Shown piece after piece: positions 32,077 through 41,463 of a stretch of 64,000 nucleotides of DNA. This DNA is from Cellvibrio sp. KY-YJ-3. GTDB taxonomy: Bacteria; Pseudomonadota; Gammaproteobacteria; Pseudomonadales; Cellvibrionaceae. The stretch covers positions 3,238,001 to 3,302,000 of the forward strand of contig NZ_CP031727.1 of the NCBI RefSeq assembly GCF_008806955.1. Direction: 5' to 3'. Numbering within the stretch: the stretch's first letter is position 1; each line of letters starts with the position of its first letter. Under the pieces are notes generated by a model. It searched no databases. It was not told the DNA's origin and was given only the letters and a program-made list of their open reading frames with translations. Both the position numbers and the translations under genes were made by a program.

Positions 32077-33102
32077 CTAGTGTCCAGACGCCATTGCGCG
32101 ATTCGTGCTGGCGCGCAATAAGGCACCCCAATCGAGCAATAATTCCTCCAATAACAATTGCTTATTGGGATTTGCACCGCTGAGAAGTTGCTTTTTGGAG
32201 AGCATCAATTTTTCAACATAGCGATGCAACAGCGGTAAATTCAGATGGTTTAATCGTTCGCGCAGCTCTACTGGTGTGTGCTGCATTTGCGCATCATCAG
32301 CTCCAGCTTTCCAGCGAGCTATGCTATGCAGCAAACTGAGCAACCATTCCACCAGCCCTTGTACATCACCGCCGTGCCATTGAGCAGCCACCTCTATCGC
32401 CGACACCTGCCCTAAACTTAAGCGGGTAAATAATTGTAGTGTCTGTTCACGCTGCTCCAGTGCATCCCCCTGCAGCAACGCCAGCGCAGTTAAAGGCGAC
32501 CCACGCGCCGCAGCCAAAAGGCTTTCTGGTGTGGCATTGCTGCCGACCAACAACGGTGATAACCAACGAATAACCTGCTCGCTGCGCGGCATGGGAAATT
32601 TACGCAATTGGCAGCGACTGCGGATGGTGGGCAGCACTGCGCTGGGGCTGTGCGCAATTAATACCAGCAAGGTATTTGCTGCCGGCTCTTCCAAAGATTT
32701 CAATAGCGCGTTAGCCGCATTGCCATTCATCGCCTCAGCAGGTTCGATAATGACCACTTTATAACCGCCCTGCTGGGCAGTTTTACTGAGCGATTCGGTT
32801 AACTCACGCACCTGATCAACCTTGATTGCCTTCCCCGCTTCTTCTGGCTCCAACCAAACCAGATCCGGATGGGTATGGGCTTTATTCAATTCACAGCCGC
32901 GGCATTTACCACAAGCAGTGCCTTCAATGGGCGCATCGCACAACAAAAGCTGCGCCAAGGCATCGGCCAAATGACGCTTACCAATGCCGCGCGGCCCGGC
33001 AAACATCATGGCATGGGGCAGCTTTTGGGCGGCATGTTGCTGCACTAACTGCTGCCACTCAGGTAATTGCCAAGGGTAAGGATGAATCGGGAAATCACTC
33101 AT
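32077..33102 (-). CDS. holB: DNA polymerase III delta' subunit
   Basis: The delta' subunit of the clamp loader, 341 residues. The N-terminal AAA+ region has GPRGIGKRHLADALAQ in place of a Walker A motif. A zinc module (CDAPIEGTACGKCRGCELN) is followed by DQVRELTESL, VVIIEPAEAMNGNAANALLKSLEEPA (the delta' SRC context), and PTIRSRCQ. The start is set at the ATG at 33102 because SDFPIHPYPWQ is the conserved N-terminus; the frame is open to 33153. The usual neighbour tmk lies close by but beyond rluA, which is inserted in the opposite orientation. Confidence 0.93.
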   Translation of the reverse strand: MSDFPIHPYPWQLPEWQQLVQQHAAQKLPHAMMFAGPRGIGKRHLADALAQLLLCDAPIEGTACGKCRGCELNKAHTHPDLVWLEPEEAGKAIKVDQVRELTESLSKTAQQGGYKVVIIEPAEAMNGNAANALLKSLEEPAANTLLVLIAHSPSAVLPTIRSRCQLRKFPMPRSEQVIRWLSPLLVGSNATPESLLAAARGSPLTALALLQGDALEQREQTLQLFTRLSLGQVSAIEVAAQWHGGDVQGLVEWLLSLLHSIARWKAGADDAQMQHTPVELRERLNHLNLPLLHRYVEKLMLSKKQLLSGANPNKQLLLEELLLDWGALLRASTNRAMASGH

Positions 33103-33198
33103 GAAACTACTCGAAAATAGCAAAACGAATAAAAGATTGGGCAAGCTTAGCAAATTTGCGATAATCCGCGCCCGCTTAATTCAGCCTCAGGCCAGCCA

Positions 33199-33837
33199 AT
33201 GACCGATTCCCAGCTCGACATTCTCTACCTTGACGAGGATTTGCTCATTGCGAACAAGCCGGCAGGGCTGCTCTGCGTACCCGGTAAAGGCCCTGATAAG
33301 CAAGACTGCCTTTACAATCGCGCACTGAAATTCAACCCTAACGCCCGCGTGGTGCATAGGTTGGACCAAGGTACATCCGGTATTGTGATGTTCCCCCTCA
33401 ATTACCTCACGTTGAAAAACCTTACCCATAAGTTTGAGGCACGCGATATTCACAAGCGTTATGTGGCAGTAGTCGAGGGACTGGTGGCGGAGGATGAGGG
33501 CGAGATAACGCTGCCGCTGATTTGCGATTGGCCCAATCGCCCGTTGCAAAAAGTGTGTTTTGAAAGTGGCAAATCAGCCCATACCCGTTACAAAGTATTA
33601 GAGCGCCATAGCGACACCAATACCACCCGCGTTCTGCTTGAACCAGTTAGTGGACGAACCCATCAGTTGCGCGTGCACATGCTGAGCCTTGGGCACCCAA
33701 TGCTGGGCGATGGACTTTATGCACCCGCCGATGTACTGGCCAAATCTCCGCGCCTGTTACTTCACGCCCAGGAGCTATGGTTTGACCACCCTATCACTGG
33801 CAATCCATTACGAATGGAAGCTCCGGCTGCGTTTTAG
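33199..33837 (+). CDS. rluA: RluA-type pseudouridine synthase
   Basis: A 212-residue pseudouridine synthase without an S4 domain. The catalytic HRLDQGTSG has Asp near residue 55, and the C-terminal SGRTHQLRVHMLSLGHPMLGDGLYA fits RluA, which modifies 23S U746 and tRNA U32. It lies between holB and tmk on the opposite strand to both. The short 3' gap to tmk (28 bases) holds no strong terminator. Confidence 0.85.
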   Translation: MTDSQLDILYLDEDLLIANKPAGLLCVPGKGPDKQDCLYNRALKFNPNARVVHRLDQGTSGIVMFPLNYLTLKNLTHKFEARDIHKRYVAVVEGLVAEDEGEITLPLICDWPNRPLQKVCFESGKSAHTRYKVLERHSDTNTTRVLLEPVSGRTHQLRVHMLSLGHPMLGDGLYAPADVLAKSPRLLLHAQELWFDHPITGNPLRMEAPAAF

Positions 33838-33865
33838 TTTCTTGTTAATGCAGCGGGGCAAGCAG

Positions 33866-34549
<684 letters not shown>

Positions 34550-34600
34550 TCATACCGGCTTTTTCCAGCACCACCCTCTAAATCTCAAGGGAGATTCACC

Positions 34601-35095
34601 ATGATCACATTACACACTAACTACGGCGATATCGTTATTGAACTGGATTTTGATAAAGCGCCCAAGACCGCAGCCAACTTTAAACAATATGTAGAAGAAG
34701 GCTTTTATAACGGCACTATTTTTCATCGTGTCATTGATGGCTTTATGATCCAAGGTGGCGGTTTTACGGAAGATTTTCAACAAAAAGAAACCCGTGAAAT
34801 GATTCAGAACGAAGCTGACAATGGCCTGCAAAACCTGACCGGCACTTTGGCTATGGCGCGCACCAATGATCCGCACAGCGCCACCGCGCAATTCTTTATT
34901 AACGTAAAAGACAACAGCTTCCTCAATCACTCAGGCAAAAATGCATCCGGTTGGGGCTACTGTGTGTTTGGTAAAGTTGTTAATGGCATGGACGTGGTAA
35001 ACAAAATCAAAGGTGTAAAAACTGGCAGCAAAGGTTTCCATCAAGACGTACCTAAAGAAGCCGTTATTATTCAAAGCGCCACTATCGCTGAATAA
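34601..35095 (+). CDS. ppiB: Peptidyl-prolyl cis-trans isomerase B (cyclophilin)
   Basis: A 164-residue cytoplasmic cyclophilin. Family motifs are [13 protein letters not shown] (with the catalytic Arg), [21 protein letters not shown] and [16 protein letters not shown]. There is no signal peptide, which distinguishes it from PpiA. The ATG at 34601 has GGGAG at a good distance. The gene ends one base before the lpxH start codon, so the two are co-transcribed and probably coupled. Confidence 0.95.
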   Translation: MITLHTNYGDIVIELDFDKAPKTAANFKQYVEEGFYNGTIFHRVIDGFMIQGGGFTEDFQQKETREMIQNEADNGLQNLTGTLAMARTNDPHSATAQFFINVKDNSFLNHSGKNASGWGYCVFGKVVNGMDVVNKIKGVKTGSKGFHQDVPKEAVIIQSATIAE

Positions 35096-35096
35096 T

Positions 35097-35819
35097 ATGT
35101 ACACACTGTTTATTTCAGATTTACATCTCCACGAATCACGCCCGCAGATCACGCGGGCGTTTTTTCATTTTTTGCATACGCAAGCAATTAACGCCGAATC
35201 ACTTTATATCCTTGGTGATTTTTTTGACGCCTGGATTGGCGACGATGATGACGCTGAGCTTCCGCAACAAGTAGCGAATGAATTACTTGCACTTACCCGG
35301 AATGGCGTCACGATTTATTTTATGCATGGCAACCGGGATTTTTTATTAGGCGATAGCTACGCCAAAAAATCGGGCATGATAATTATCCCCGAAGGCACCG
35401 TTATTGATTTATATGGCACAGCAACGCTACTGGTTCATGGCGATGCGCTCTGCACCGACGATAAAGATTACCAAGCATTTCGAGCAATGGTTCGCAGCGC
35501 ACAATGGCAACAACAAGTGCTTGCGCAGCCACTTGCCGCACGCCGTGCGTTAGCAGCGCAACTGCGTGATAAAAGTCAAAGTATGAATAGCCTGAAAGCG
35601 GCAGATATAATGGATGTAACACCGGCCGAAGTAGTTAAACAGATGGAAGAGGCAAAAGTACAAGTTATGATTCACGGCCACACTCACCGCCCTGCACGCC
35701 ATAAGCTGTTGGCTAACAACCGTCCTGCAGAGCGCATTGTGCTGGGCGATTGGCATGATTTTGCCTGGTGCATCAGGGCCGACAGCAATGGTATGGAATT
35801 AAAAAGCTGGGAGATTTAA
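35097..35819 (+). CDS. lpxH: UDP-2,3-diacylglucosamine diphosphatase
   Basis: LpxH cleaves UDP-2,3-diacylglucosamine to lipid X in lipid A synthesis. The 240-residue calcineurin-like phosphoesterase has all the metal motifs: ISDLHLHESRP, GDFFDAWIGDD, MHGNRDFLLG, VHGDALCTDD and IHGHTHRPARH. It acts at the cytoplasmic face of the inner membrane. It follows ppiB in the same operon, an order also seen in E. coli. Confidence 0.95.
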   Translation: MYTLFISDLHLHESRPQITRAFFHFLHTQAINAESLYILGDFFDAWIGDDDDAELPQQVANELLALTRNGVTIYFMHGNRDFLLGDSYAKKSGMIIIPEGTVIDLYGTATLLVHGDALCTDDKDYQAFRAMVRSAQWQQQVLAQPLAARRALAAQLRDKSQSMNSLKAADIMDVTPAEVVKQMEEAKVQVMIHGHTHRPARHKLLANNRPAERIVLGDWHDFAWCIRADSNGMELKSWEI

Positions 35820-35893
35820 AAAACTAATTTATTGTAGCTTTAAATAACCAAGCCTTTTAAGCAAAAGGTCACACAACCACTCTGGTTGAAAGT

Positions 35894-36304
35894 TTAACGG
35901 CTGCGACTTGTCATCATGTAAAGCCCAGCAACAATTACAAACAGCGGCCACCAAGTCCAAAATGAAAGATCCAGCAAAAACATCAGCGCGACAAACACAA
36001 TTGTTCCCGCTGACACTAGTGAGTTGGCTACAGCAACGCCCAGCCCCTCTTTGCGATAAAAACTGAATGCCTGCTGTAGTGGCCCAATGGCAGCAAGCAA
36101 AATAAAAAATGCCCACCAGTTGTGAAAATCCAAAAAGAATAATTCATAGCCCAGGTTGCGCGCCAACAACAAGCCACCAATCACAACAATAGCCAAACCG
36201 AGCGGCCAATTAACAGAGCGTGATGCAGTTTTTGGTGTATTCACATTCTGTGGACTATTCGTTTGTGGAGCGGGAACTTGGGGTTTATCGTCTGGCTGAT
36301 TCAT
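35894..36304 (-). CDS. Small membrane protein with LiaF/DUF5668-like helices
   Basis: A 136-residue protein. A Pro/Gln/Asn-rich hydrophilic N-terminus (about 1-30) is followed by four closely spaced hydrophobic segments, beginning WPLGLAIVVIGGLLLARNLGY. This resembles the DUF5668/LiaF N-terminal membrane module. Its function is unknown. It starts 17 bases after the peptide transporter ATPase gene and is likely the last gene of that operon. Confidence 0.65.
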   Translation of the reverse strand: MNQPDDKPQVPAPQTNSPQNVNTPKTASRSVNWPLGLAIVVIGGLLLARNLGYELFFLDFHNWWAFFILLAAIGPLQQAFSFYRKEGLGVAVANSLVSAGTIVFVALMFLLDLSFWTWWPLFVIVAGLYMMTSRSR

Positions 36305-36321
36305 AAAAAATCCTTTCAGGT

Positions 36322-37935
36322 CTATAACGTTGGAATCGCTGCTAGTAAGTGACGGGTGTATTCTTGCTGTGGCGATGCAAACAATTGCTCTGTTTCACCT
36401 TCCTCTATCAACTTACCTTTCTGCATTACAACTACCCTGTCACACAAGTAACGTACTACCGACATGTCGTGGGAAATAAACAACATGGTTAAATTGTGTT
36501 TTTGAGTTAGCTCCAATAACAGGGCGAGAATTTGTGCACGAATAGTCACGTCGAGTGCCGAGACTGGCTCATCGGCAATAATCAATCGCGGTTTTAATGC
36601 AATAGCACGAGCAATAGCGATACGCTGACGCTGACCGCCGGAAAACTCATGGGGATATTTGCGAATAAACCGACGATCCAGCCCGACGTCATCCATTAGC
36701 TCTTTTGCTTTTTCAAGCACGGTGGCCTGAGTGGCCAGCTTATGCACTAACAGTGGTTCAGCTAAAGTATCAAATACTGTCATACGCGGATTAAGCGATG
36801 CATAGGGGTCTTGAAAGATCATTTGAATTTGCGGGCGGACACTACTGAAATCCGCTTCAGTTGCAGCAAGAAGATTTTTACCGTTAAACACAATCTCCCC
36901 GGACTGCGCATCCACCAAGCGAACAATACTGCGCCCCAAGGTTGATTTCCCTGAGCCGGATTCACCCACCAAACCCAAAATTTCTCCACGGCGAATAGTA
37001 ATGCTCACATCATCCACACCGCGCGCAAAGCGAGTTACTCTTCTGAAAATAGCACCAACTCTGTGAGGAAATCCAACCTGTAATTTTTTAACTTCCAGCA
37101 GTGGCGCTTCATTCGGTTGCACAGCACTTGGAACCGGTTTGGCGGTAGTCAGCACCGCACTCAATAATTTGCGCGTATATTCCTGTGTAGGATTTTTAAA
37201 GATTCCCACTGCAGTACCCTGCTCTACCAGCTTACCCTTTTCCATCACCAATACATGATCAGCCATTTGCGCAGCCACGCCCAAATCATGGGTGATAAAA
37301 ATAACTGCCAACTTGCGTGTTTGTTGCAGTTGTTTTATGAGGGTGAGAATTTGTGCTTGTACCGTAACATCCAGTGCCGTGGTTGGTTCATCGGCAATTA
37401 ACAACTCCGGCTCAGCCAATAACGCCATCGCAATCATGACGCGTTGGCGCATACCGCCGGAAAATTGGTGCGGATATTCGTGTATACGTTTGGCTGCATC
37501 TTGAATACCTACTTCATGCAGCGTAGCAATCGCCTTTTCAAGCGCCTGCTGTTTACTTACCCCTTTATGTTGTAATAACACTTCGGTTAGTTGATCCGCA
37601 ATGCGCATGTTTGGATTAAGACAGGTCATTGGATCTTGAAAAATCATGGCGATTTTATTGCCGCGAACCTGACGCAACTCGGCTTCGCTCATTTGCAACA
37701 GATCTTGTCCATGAAATAACGCACGACCAGATTCAATTTTTCCCGGTGGCATAGGAATGAGCCCTAGCAAGCTATAACAGGCTACAGATTTACCTGAACC
37801 CGACTCGCCCACTATACCAAGCACCTCACTGGCCTTGAGTGAGAAGTGTAGATTTTCAACCGCTACTGTTTGCCCATTGCGGGTATTAAATACCACGCGC
37901 AAATTTTCAACCGCTAATAATGTTTCTTGGCTCAT
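36322..37935 (-). CDS. Fused dual ABC ATPase of a peptide transporter
   Basis: A 537-residue protein combining OppD- and OppF-type ATPases. NBD1 has Walker A GESGSGKSVACYS, signature FSGGMRQRV and Walker B LLIADEPTTALD. NBD2 has GESGSGKSTLGRS, FSGGQRQRIAIARAIAL and LIIADEPVSALD. The C-terminus of each NBD carries the oligopeptide-ATPase extension (ALL...YTRKLLSAV and YTRHLLAAI). Such fusions (YejF or GsiA type) energise Opp/Dpp-family importers. It starts four bases upstream of where oppC ends, so it is firmly in the same operon. Confidence 0.93.
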   Translation of the reverse strand: MSQETLLAVENLRVVFNTRNGQTVAVENLHFSLKASEVLGIVGESGSGKSVACYSLLGLIPMPPGKIESGRALFHGQDLLQMSEAELRQVRGNKIAMIFQDPMTCLNPNMRIADQLTEVLLQHKGVSKQQALEKAIATLHEVGIQDAAKRIHEYPHQFSGGMRQRVMIAMALLAEPELLIADEPTTALDVTVQAQILTLIKQLQQTRKLAVIFITHDLGVAAQMADHVLVMEKGKLVEQGTAVGIFKNPTQEYTRKLLSAVLTTAKPVPSAVQPNEAPLLEVKKLQVGFPHRVGAIFRRVTRFARGVDDVSITIRRGEILGLVGESGSGKSTLGRSIVRLVDAQSGEIVFNGKNLLAATEADFSSVRPQIQMIFQDPYASLNPRMTVFDTLAEPLLVHKLATQATVLEKAKELMDDVGLDRRFIRKYPHEFSGGQRQRIAIARAIALKPRLIIADEPVSALDVTIRAQILALLLELTQKHNLTMLFISHDMSVVRYLCDRVVVMQKGKLIEEGETEQLFASPQQEYTRHLLAAIPTL

Positions 37936-37938
37936 GAC

Positions 37939-38829
37939 TTAATCCTTGGAGGCTCGTGGGTCAAGCGCATCACGCAAACCATCACCGAGGAAGTTGAGAG
38001 AAAATAGCGTGATAGTTAGCACTAAACCGGGAAAGATAAGTAACCATGGATATTCCTCCATAGTCTCCACACCGCCAGAAATTAATGACCCCCAGGAACT
38101 GGCTGGTGGCTGAATACCGAGACCTAAAAAGCTAAGAAATGATTCCAACAAAATCACACTGGGAATAGTCAGCGTGGTGTATACGATGACTGGCCCGAGC
38201 ACATTGGGAATTAAGTGGCGAGTGATAATCCGCCATGGCGATAAACCCATGGAGATTGCCGCCTCAACAAATTCTTGTCGCTTAATGCTAAGCACTTGCC
38301 CGCGCACAATACGCGCCATGGTCAACCACTCAACAGCACCAATCGCCAAAAACAATAGCAACATACTGCTACCAAAAATAACGGTAAGTAAAATAATAAA
38401 AATGGTAAACGGCAAAGCATAAAGTGCATCGACAATACGCATCATCACGGCATCAACACGGCCACCAATAAAACCGGCGATTGCGCCCCAGAGCACACCA
38501 ATCGTAAGTGCGACTGCCGTTGCAATAAAGCCCACCATCAATGAAATGCGGCTGCCGTACATAATGCGCGTGAGTTGATCGCGCCCAAGTGTATCCGTAC
38601 CCAACCAATGCGCCGCGGATGGAGCAGAAGCACCGAGGTCCAAATTTTGCTCTTCGTAACTGTAAGGCGCGATCCACGGCGTAAGTAGTGCGATGATAAC
38701 CATAAACAAAATGATAAACAGACCAATCATTGCCATTTTATTTTTTTTGAGCCGGGCGATTGCATCCTGGGTGAGAGAGCGCCCTTTTTCTGACTCCAGT
38801 AATTCAACTGGCAAGCTATTAACCGACAT
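37939..38829 (-). CDS. oppC: Oligopeptide ABC transporter permease OppC-type
   Basis: An inner-membrane permease of 296 residues. The N-terminal transmembrane segment (NKMAMIGLFIILFMVIIALL) is followed by the OppC-type HWLGTDTLGRDQLTRIMYGSR. The EAA loop is EAAISMGLSPWRIITRHLIPNVLGP. It pairs with OppB to form the channel. The ATG overlaps the oppB stop codon by one base (TAATG). Confidence 0.93.
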   Translation of the reverse strand: MSVNSLPVELLESEKGRSLTQDAIARLKKNKMAMIGLFIILFMVIIALLTPWIAPYSYEEQNLDLGASAPSAAHWLGTDTLGRDQLTRIMYGSRISLMVGFIATAVALTIGVLWGAIAGFIGGRVDAVMMRIVDALYALPFTIFIILLTVIFGSSMLLLFLAIGAVEWLTMARIVRGQVLSIKRQEFVEAAISMGLSPWRIITRHLIPNVLGPVIVYTTLTIPSVILLESFLSFLGLGIQPPASSWGSLISGGVETMEEYPWLLIFPGLVLTITLFSLNFLGDGLRDALDPRASKD

Positions 38830-39764
38830 TATTGTTTACCCCCAAGATCCTGACGCACTTTTGGGTTTAACCAGACCAACGCAATATCGGCCAGCAAATT
38901 AAACAGCACAATAAGAAAAGCGAAGAAAATGGTTAGGCCGAGAATTAGCGTGTAATCGCGATTAAATGCCGCCATGACATAAAAACGCCCAAGCCCCGGA
39001 ATTTGAAAAATAGACTCAACCACAAATGACCCAGCGAGCAAACCCGCAATGGCTGGCCCAAGAAATGAAATAACCGGTGTAATGCCCCCGCGCAGCGCAT
39101 GTACAAATACGATACGCGCCGTCGATAAACCCTTGGCTTTTGCGGTGCGAATATAATCCTGCGACAACACATCCAGCATGCCACCACGACTGATACGCGC
39201 TATATAAGCTGCATAAGCAAAACCCAACGTGATGGAGGGAAGAATTTTATCCCCCGCAATTTGCCCCCAACCGGCTACTGGCAACCATCCCAACCAGATT
39301 CCAAATACCAATAAAAGTATTGGCCCGAGCACAAAAGTCGGCATACAAATACCAATCATTGCAGCAGACATGGGAATGTAATCTTGCAGCGTATTGCTTT
39401 TTAAGGACGCAAAAATACCGGCTGCAAGCCCCACCACTAGTGCAAATAAAATTGCATAAAGCGATAGCTCCGCCGTGGCGGGAAAACCCGCTGCAATTAA
39501 GTCATTTACGGTATGGGTTGGATATTTAAAAGAAGGGCCAAAATCCCCCTGCAGTAAATTACCCATGTAATCTAAATACTGCTTCCATAAGGGATCATCA
39601 AGGTGATAGCGCTCGTTTAAATGTTTAAGTACTTCTGGAGGTACTGCGCGCTCTGCATCAAAAGGGCCTCCGGGAGCCATTCTGATCATAAAAAAAGTGA
39701 CTGTTGCCACCAGCAACAAAACGGGAATGGCTTGTAGGCTGCGCTGAATAATAAATCGCAACAT
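38829..39764 (-). CDS. oppB: Oligopeptide ABC transporter permease OppB-type
   Basis: An inner-membrane permease of 311 residues. The start LRFIIQRSLQAIPVLLLVATVTFFMIRMAPGGPFD is the OppB signature. The coupling loop TAKAKGLSTARIVFVHALRGGITPVIS follows later. About six transmembrane segments are predicted. It overlaps oppA and oppC by one base at either end, giving a fully coupled operon oppA-oppB-oppC-ATPase. Confidence 0.93.
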   Translation of the reverse strand: MLRFIIQRSLQAIPVLLLVATVTFFMIRMAPGGPFDAERAVPPEVLKHLNERYHLDDPLWKQYLDYMGNLLQGDFGPSFKYPTHTVNDLIAAGFPATAELSLYAILFALVVGLAAGIFASLKSNTLQDYIPMSAAMIGICMPTFVLGPILLLVFGIWLGWLPVAGWGQIAGDKILPSITLGFAYAAYIARISRGGMLDVLSQDYIRTAKAKGLSTARIVFVHALRGGITPVISFLGPAIAGLLAGSFVVESIFQIPGLGRFYVMAAFNRDYTLILGLTIFFAFLIVLFNLLADIALVWLNPKVRQDLGGKQ

Positions 39765-41395
39765 TATTCGCCCCCCTTATTGCTGGCTTCCAAATACATA
39801 TATTTGTAGGGGTGATAATCCATAGTATTGGGGAAATAACCTTTTACATCTTCCGAGAGTAAATAATTAGTGGTGTAGTTGTAGATGGGAAGAATTGGCG
39901 CTTCATCCACAAGAATTTGTTCGGCTTCTTGGAAATAGGCATAACGCTCATCGCGAGATTTAGCGGATGTTGAAAGGCGCATGAGCTCATCGTAGCGTGC
40001 ATTACCCCATCCAGTATTGTTATTCCCACCGCCAGTCATAAACAGCTCAAGAAAGGTGTACGGGTCTATGTAATCACCGATCCAACCTCGTCGTCCAATT
40101 TGAAAATTGAGCAATTGTTGATTGCTCAAAAAAACCTTCCACTCCTGATTTTGCAACGAGACATCAATATTCAACGCTTTCTTCCACATTTGTTGAATGG
40201 CAACTGCAATTTTCTGGTGATCCTGACTGGTGTTATAAACCAATTCTAATTTAGGGAAACCTTTTCCATCGGGATAGCCTGCCTCAGCCAGTAGCTTGCG
40301 CGCCAATTCAATGTCATAGGTCATTTTAGCATTAGGTGTATAGCCCAATGTATCAGGCGGTGTGAGTGCATACGTAGGCAACTGCCCGCCGCGAGTAACA
40401 TTTTTAGTTATAGCCTCGCGATCAACTGTGTAAGCAAGTGCCTTGCGCACACGCACGTCATTTAGAGGCTTTTGTGTCACGTTAAACGCATAATAATATG
40501 TACCGAAATATAAATTCCCTTTGTATTGAGCAGAATTTTTCTCGCGATAGCGCTCAATTTTAGTACTGGGCATAGTTTCAGTTTTATGCAACTGCCCTGC
40601 TTTGAACATTCGCTCCTCAACCAATGCTTGATCGATAGGATAGAAATTAATTTTATTTAGCTTAACGGTAGAAGAATCCCAATAATTATTGTTACGTACA
40701 ACGGAAAACACTTTTCCCGGAGTCCATTCTTCGATAATAAAAGGACCATTACCTACAAAATTTTCGGGGCGCGTCCAGCGTGTAGCGGCTTCATCCATGC
40801 GACCATATTTGCGCAGCGTAGGCACATGGACAGGATAAGCACTATGGTGGTCCAATATTTGTAAAAAGTAGGGTGTTGGGTTTTCCAAAATGACCTGCAA
40901 TGTATGTTCATCAATTGCCTTCACCCCAACCTCAGAAAAATTTGTAATCTTTCCTGAATGGTAGGCTTCAGCATTTTTAATGCAGTAAAGCATACTGGCG
41001 TACTGATTACCCAAAGCCACTGAAAGCGCGCGCTGCCAGGACAAAACAAAATCCTCAGCAACTAATGCCTCACCATTTGACCATTTTGCAGTTGGGCGAA
41101 TATGAAAGGTATACACCAAACCATCTTCAGAAATGCTCCATCGTTCGGCAACCGCAGGCACAATTTCCAATGTTTCAGGATGTTTAGAAACCAAGCCTTC
41201 AAATAAGGCCATTTGCAAATGGTATTCAGGCATACCTGTCGTTGTATGGGGGTCAATTTCGGCGGGCTCAGTGCCATTCCCTATGTGAAGTATTTGTTGT
41301 TCCGTACCAATATCAACCAACGTTTTCCGATCACCGCATGACAATAAAGAAAGACTCAAGGCGATCACAAGATAAACTTTTAATGCAGATTTCAT
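39764..41395 (-). CDS. oppA: Peptide ABC transporter substrate-binding lipoprotein OppA-type
   Basis: An extracytoplasmic solute-binding protein of 543 residues (SBP_bac_5 family). The signal peptide ends in a lipobox LSLLSC, so the mature N-terminus is lipid-anchored. Characteristic segments are HIGNGTEPAEIDPHTTTGMP near the N-terminus, FHIRPTAKWSNGEALVAEDF and VRKALAYTVDREAI. The ATG at 41395 gives the signal peptide; the frame is open to 41428. It binds oligopeptides, or possibly murein peptides, and is the first gene of the opp operon. Confidence 0.92.
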   Translation of the reverse strand: MKSALKVYLVIALSLSLLSCGDRKTLVDIGTEQQILHIGNGTEPAEIDPHTTTGMPEYHLQMALFEGLVSKHPETLEIVPAVAERWSISEDGLVYTFHIRPTAKWSNGEALVAEDFVLSWQRALSVALGNQYASMLYCIKNAEAYHSGKITNFSEVGVKAIDEHTLQVILENPTPYFLQILDHHSAYPVHVPTLRKYGRMDEAATRWTRPENFVGNGPFIIEEWTPGKVFSVVRNNNYWDSSTVKLNKINFYPIDQALVEERMFKAGQLHKTETMPSTKIERYREKNSAQYKGNLYFGTYYYAFNVTQKPLNDVRVRKALAYTVDREAITKNVTRGGQLPTYALTPPDTLGYTPNAKMTYDIELARKLLAEAGYPDGKGFPKLELVYNTSQDHQKIAVAIQQMWKKALNIDVSLQNQEWKVFLSNQQLLNFQIGRRGWIGDYIDPYTFLELFMTGGGNNNTGWGNARYDELMRLSTSAKSRDERYAYFQEAEQILVDEAPILPIYNYTTNYLLSEDVKGYFPNTMDYHPYKYMYLEASNKGGE

Positions 41396-41429
41396 AAGAA
41401 AACCAATGTCAAGTAAGGCATGAACCACA

Positions 41430-41459
41430 AAGCCCGCACTGGGGTTGCAGTGCGGGCTT
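41430..41459 (-). terminator. Hairpin downstream of the M3 peptidase gene
   Basis: AAGCCCGCACT and AGTGCGGGCTT form an 11-bp stem with an 8-base loop, five bases after the peptidase stop on the minus strand. The following T-tract (TTTGTGGTT) is weak, so termination may be partial and allow read-through to oppA. Confidence 0.6.
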
Positions 41460-41463
41460 CTCT

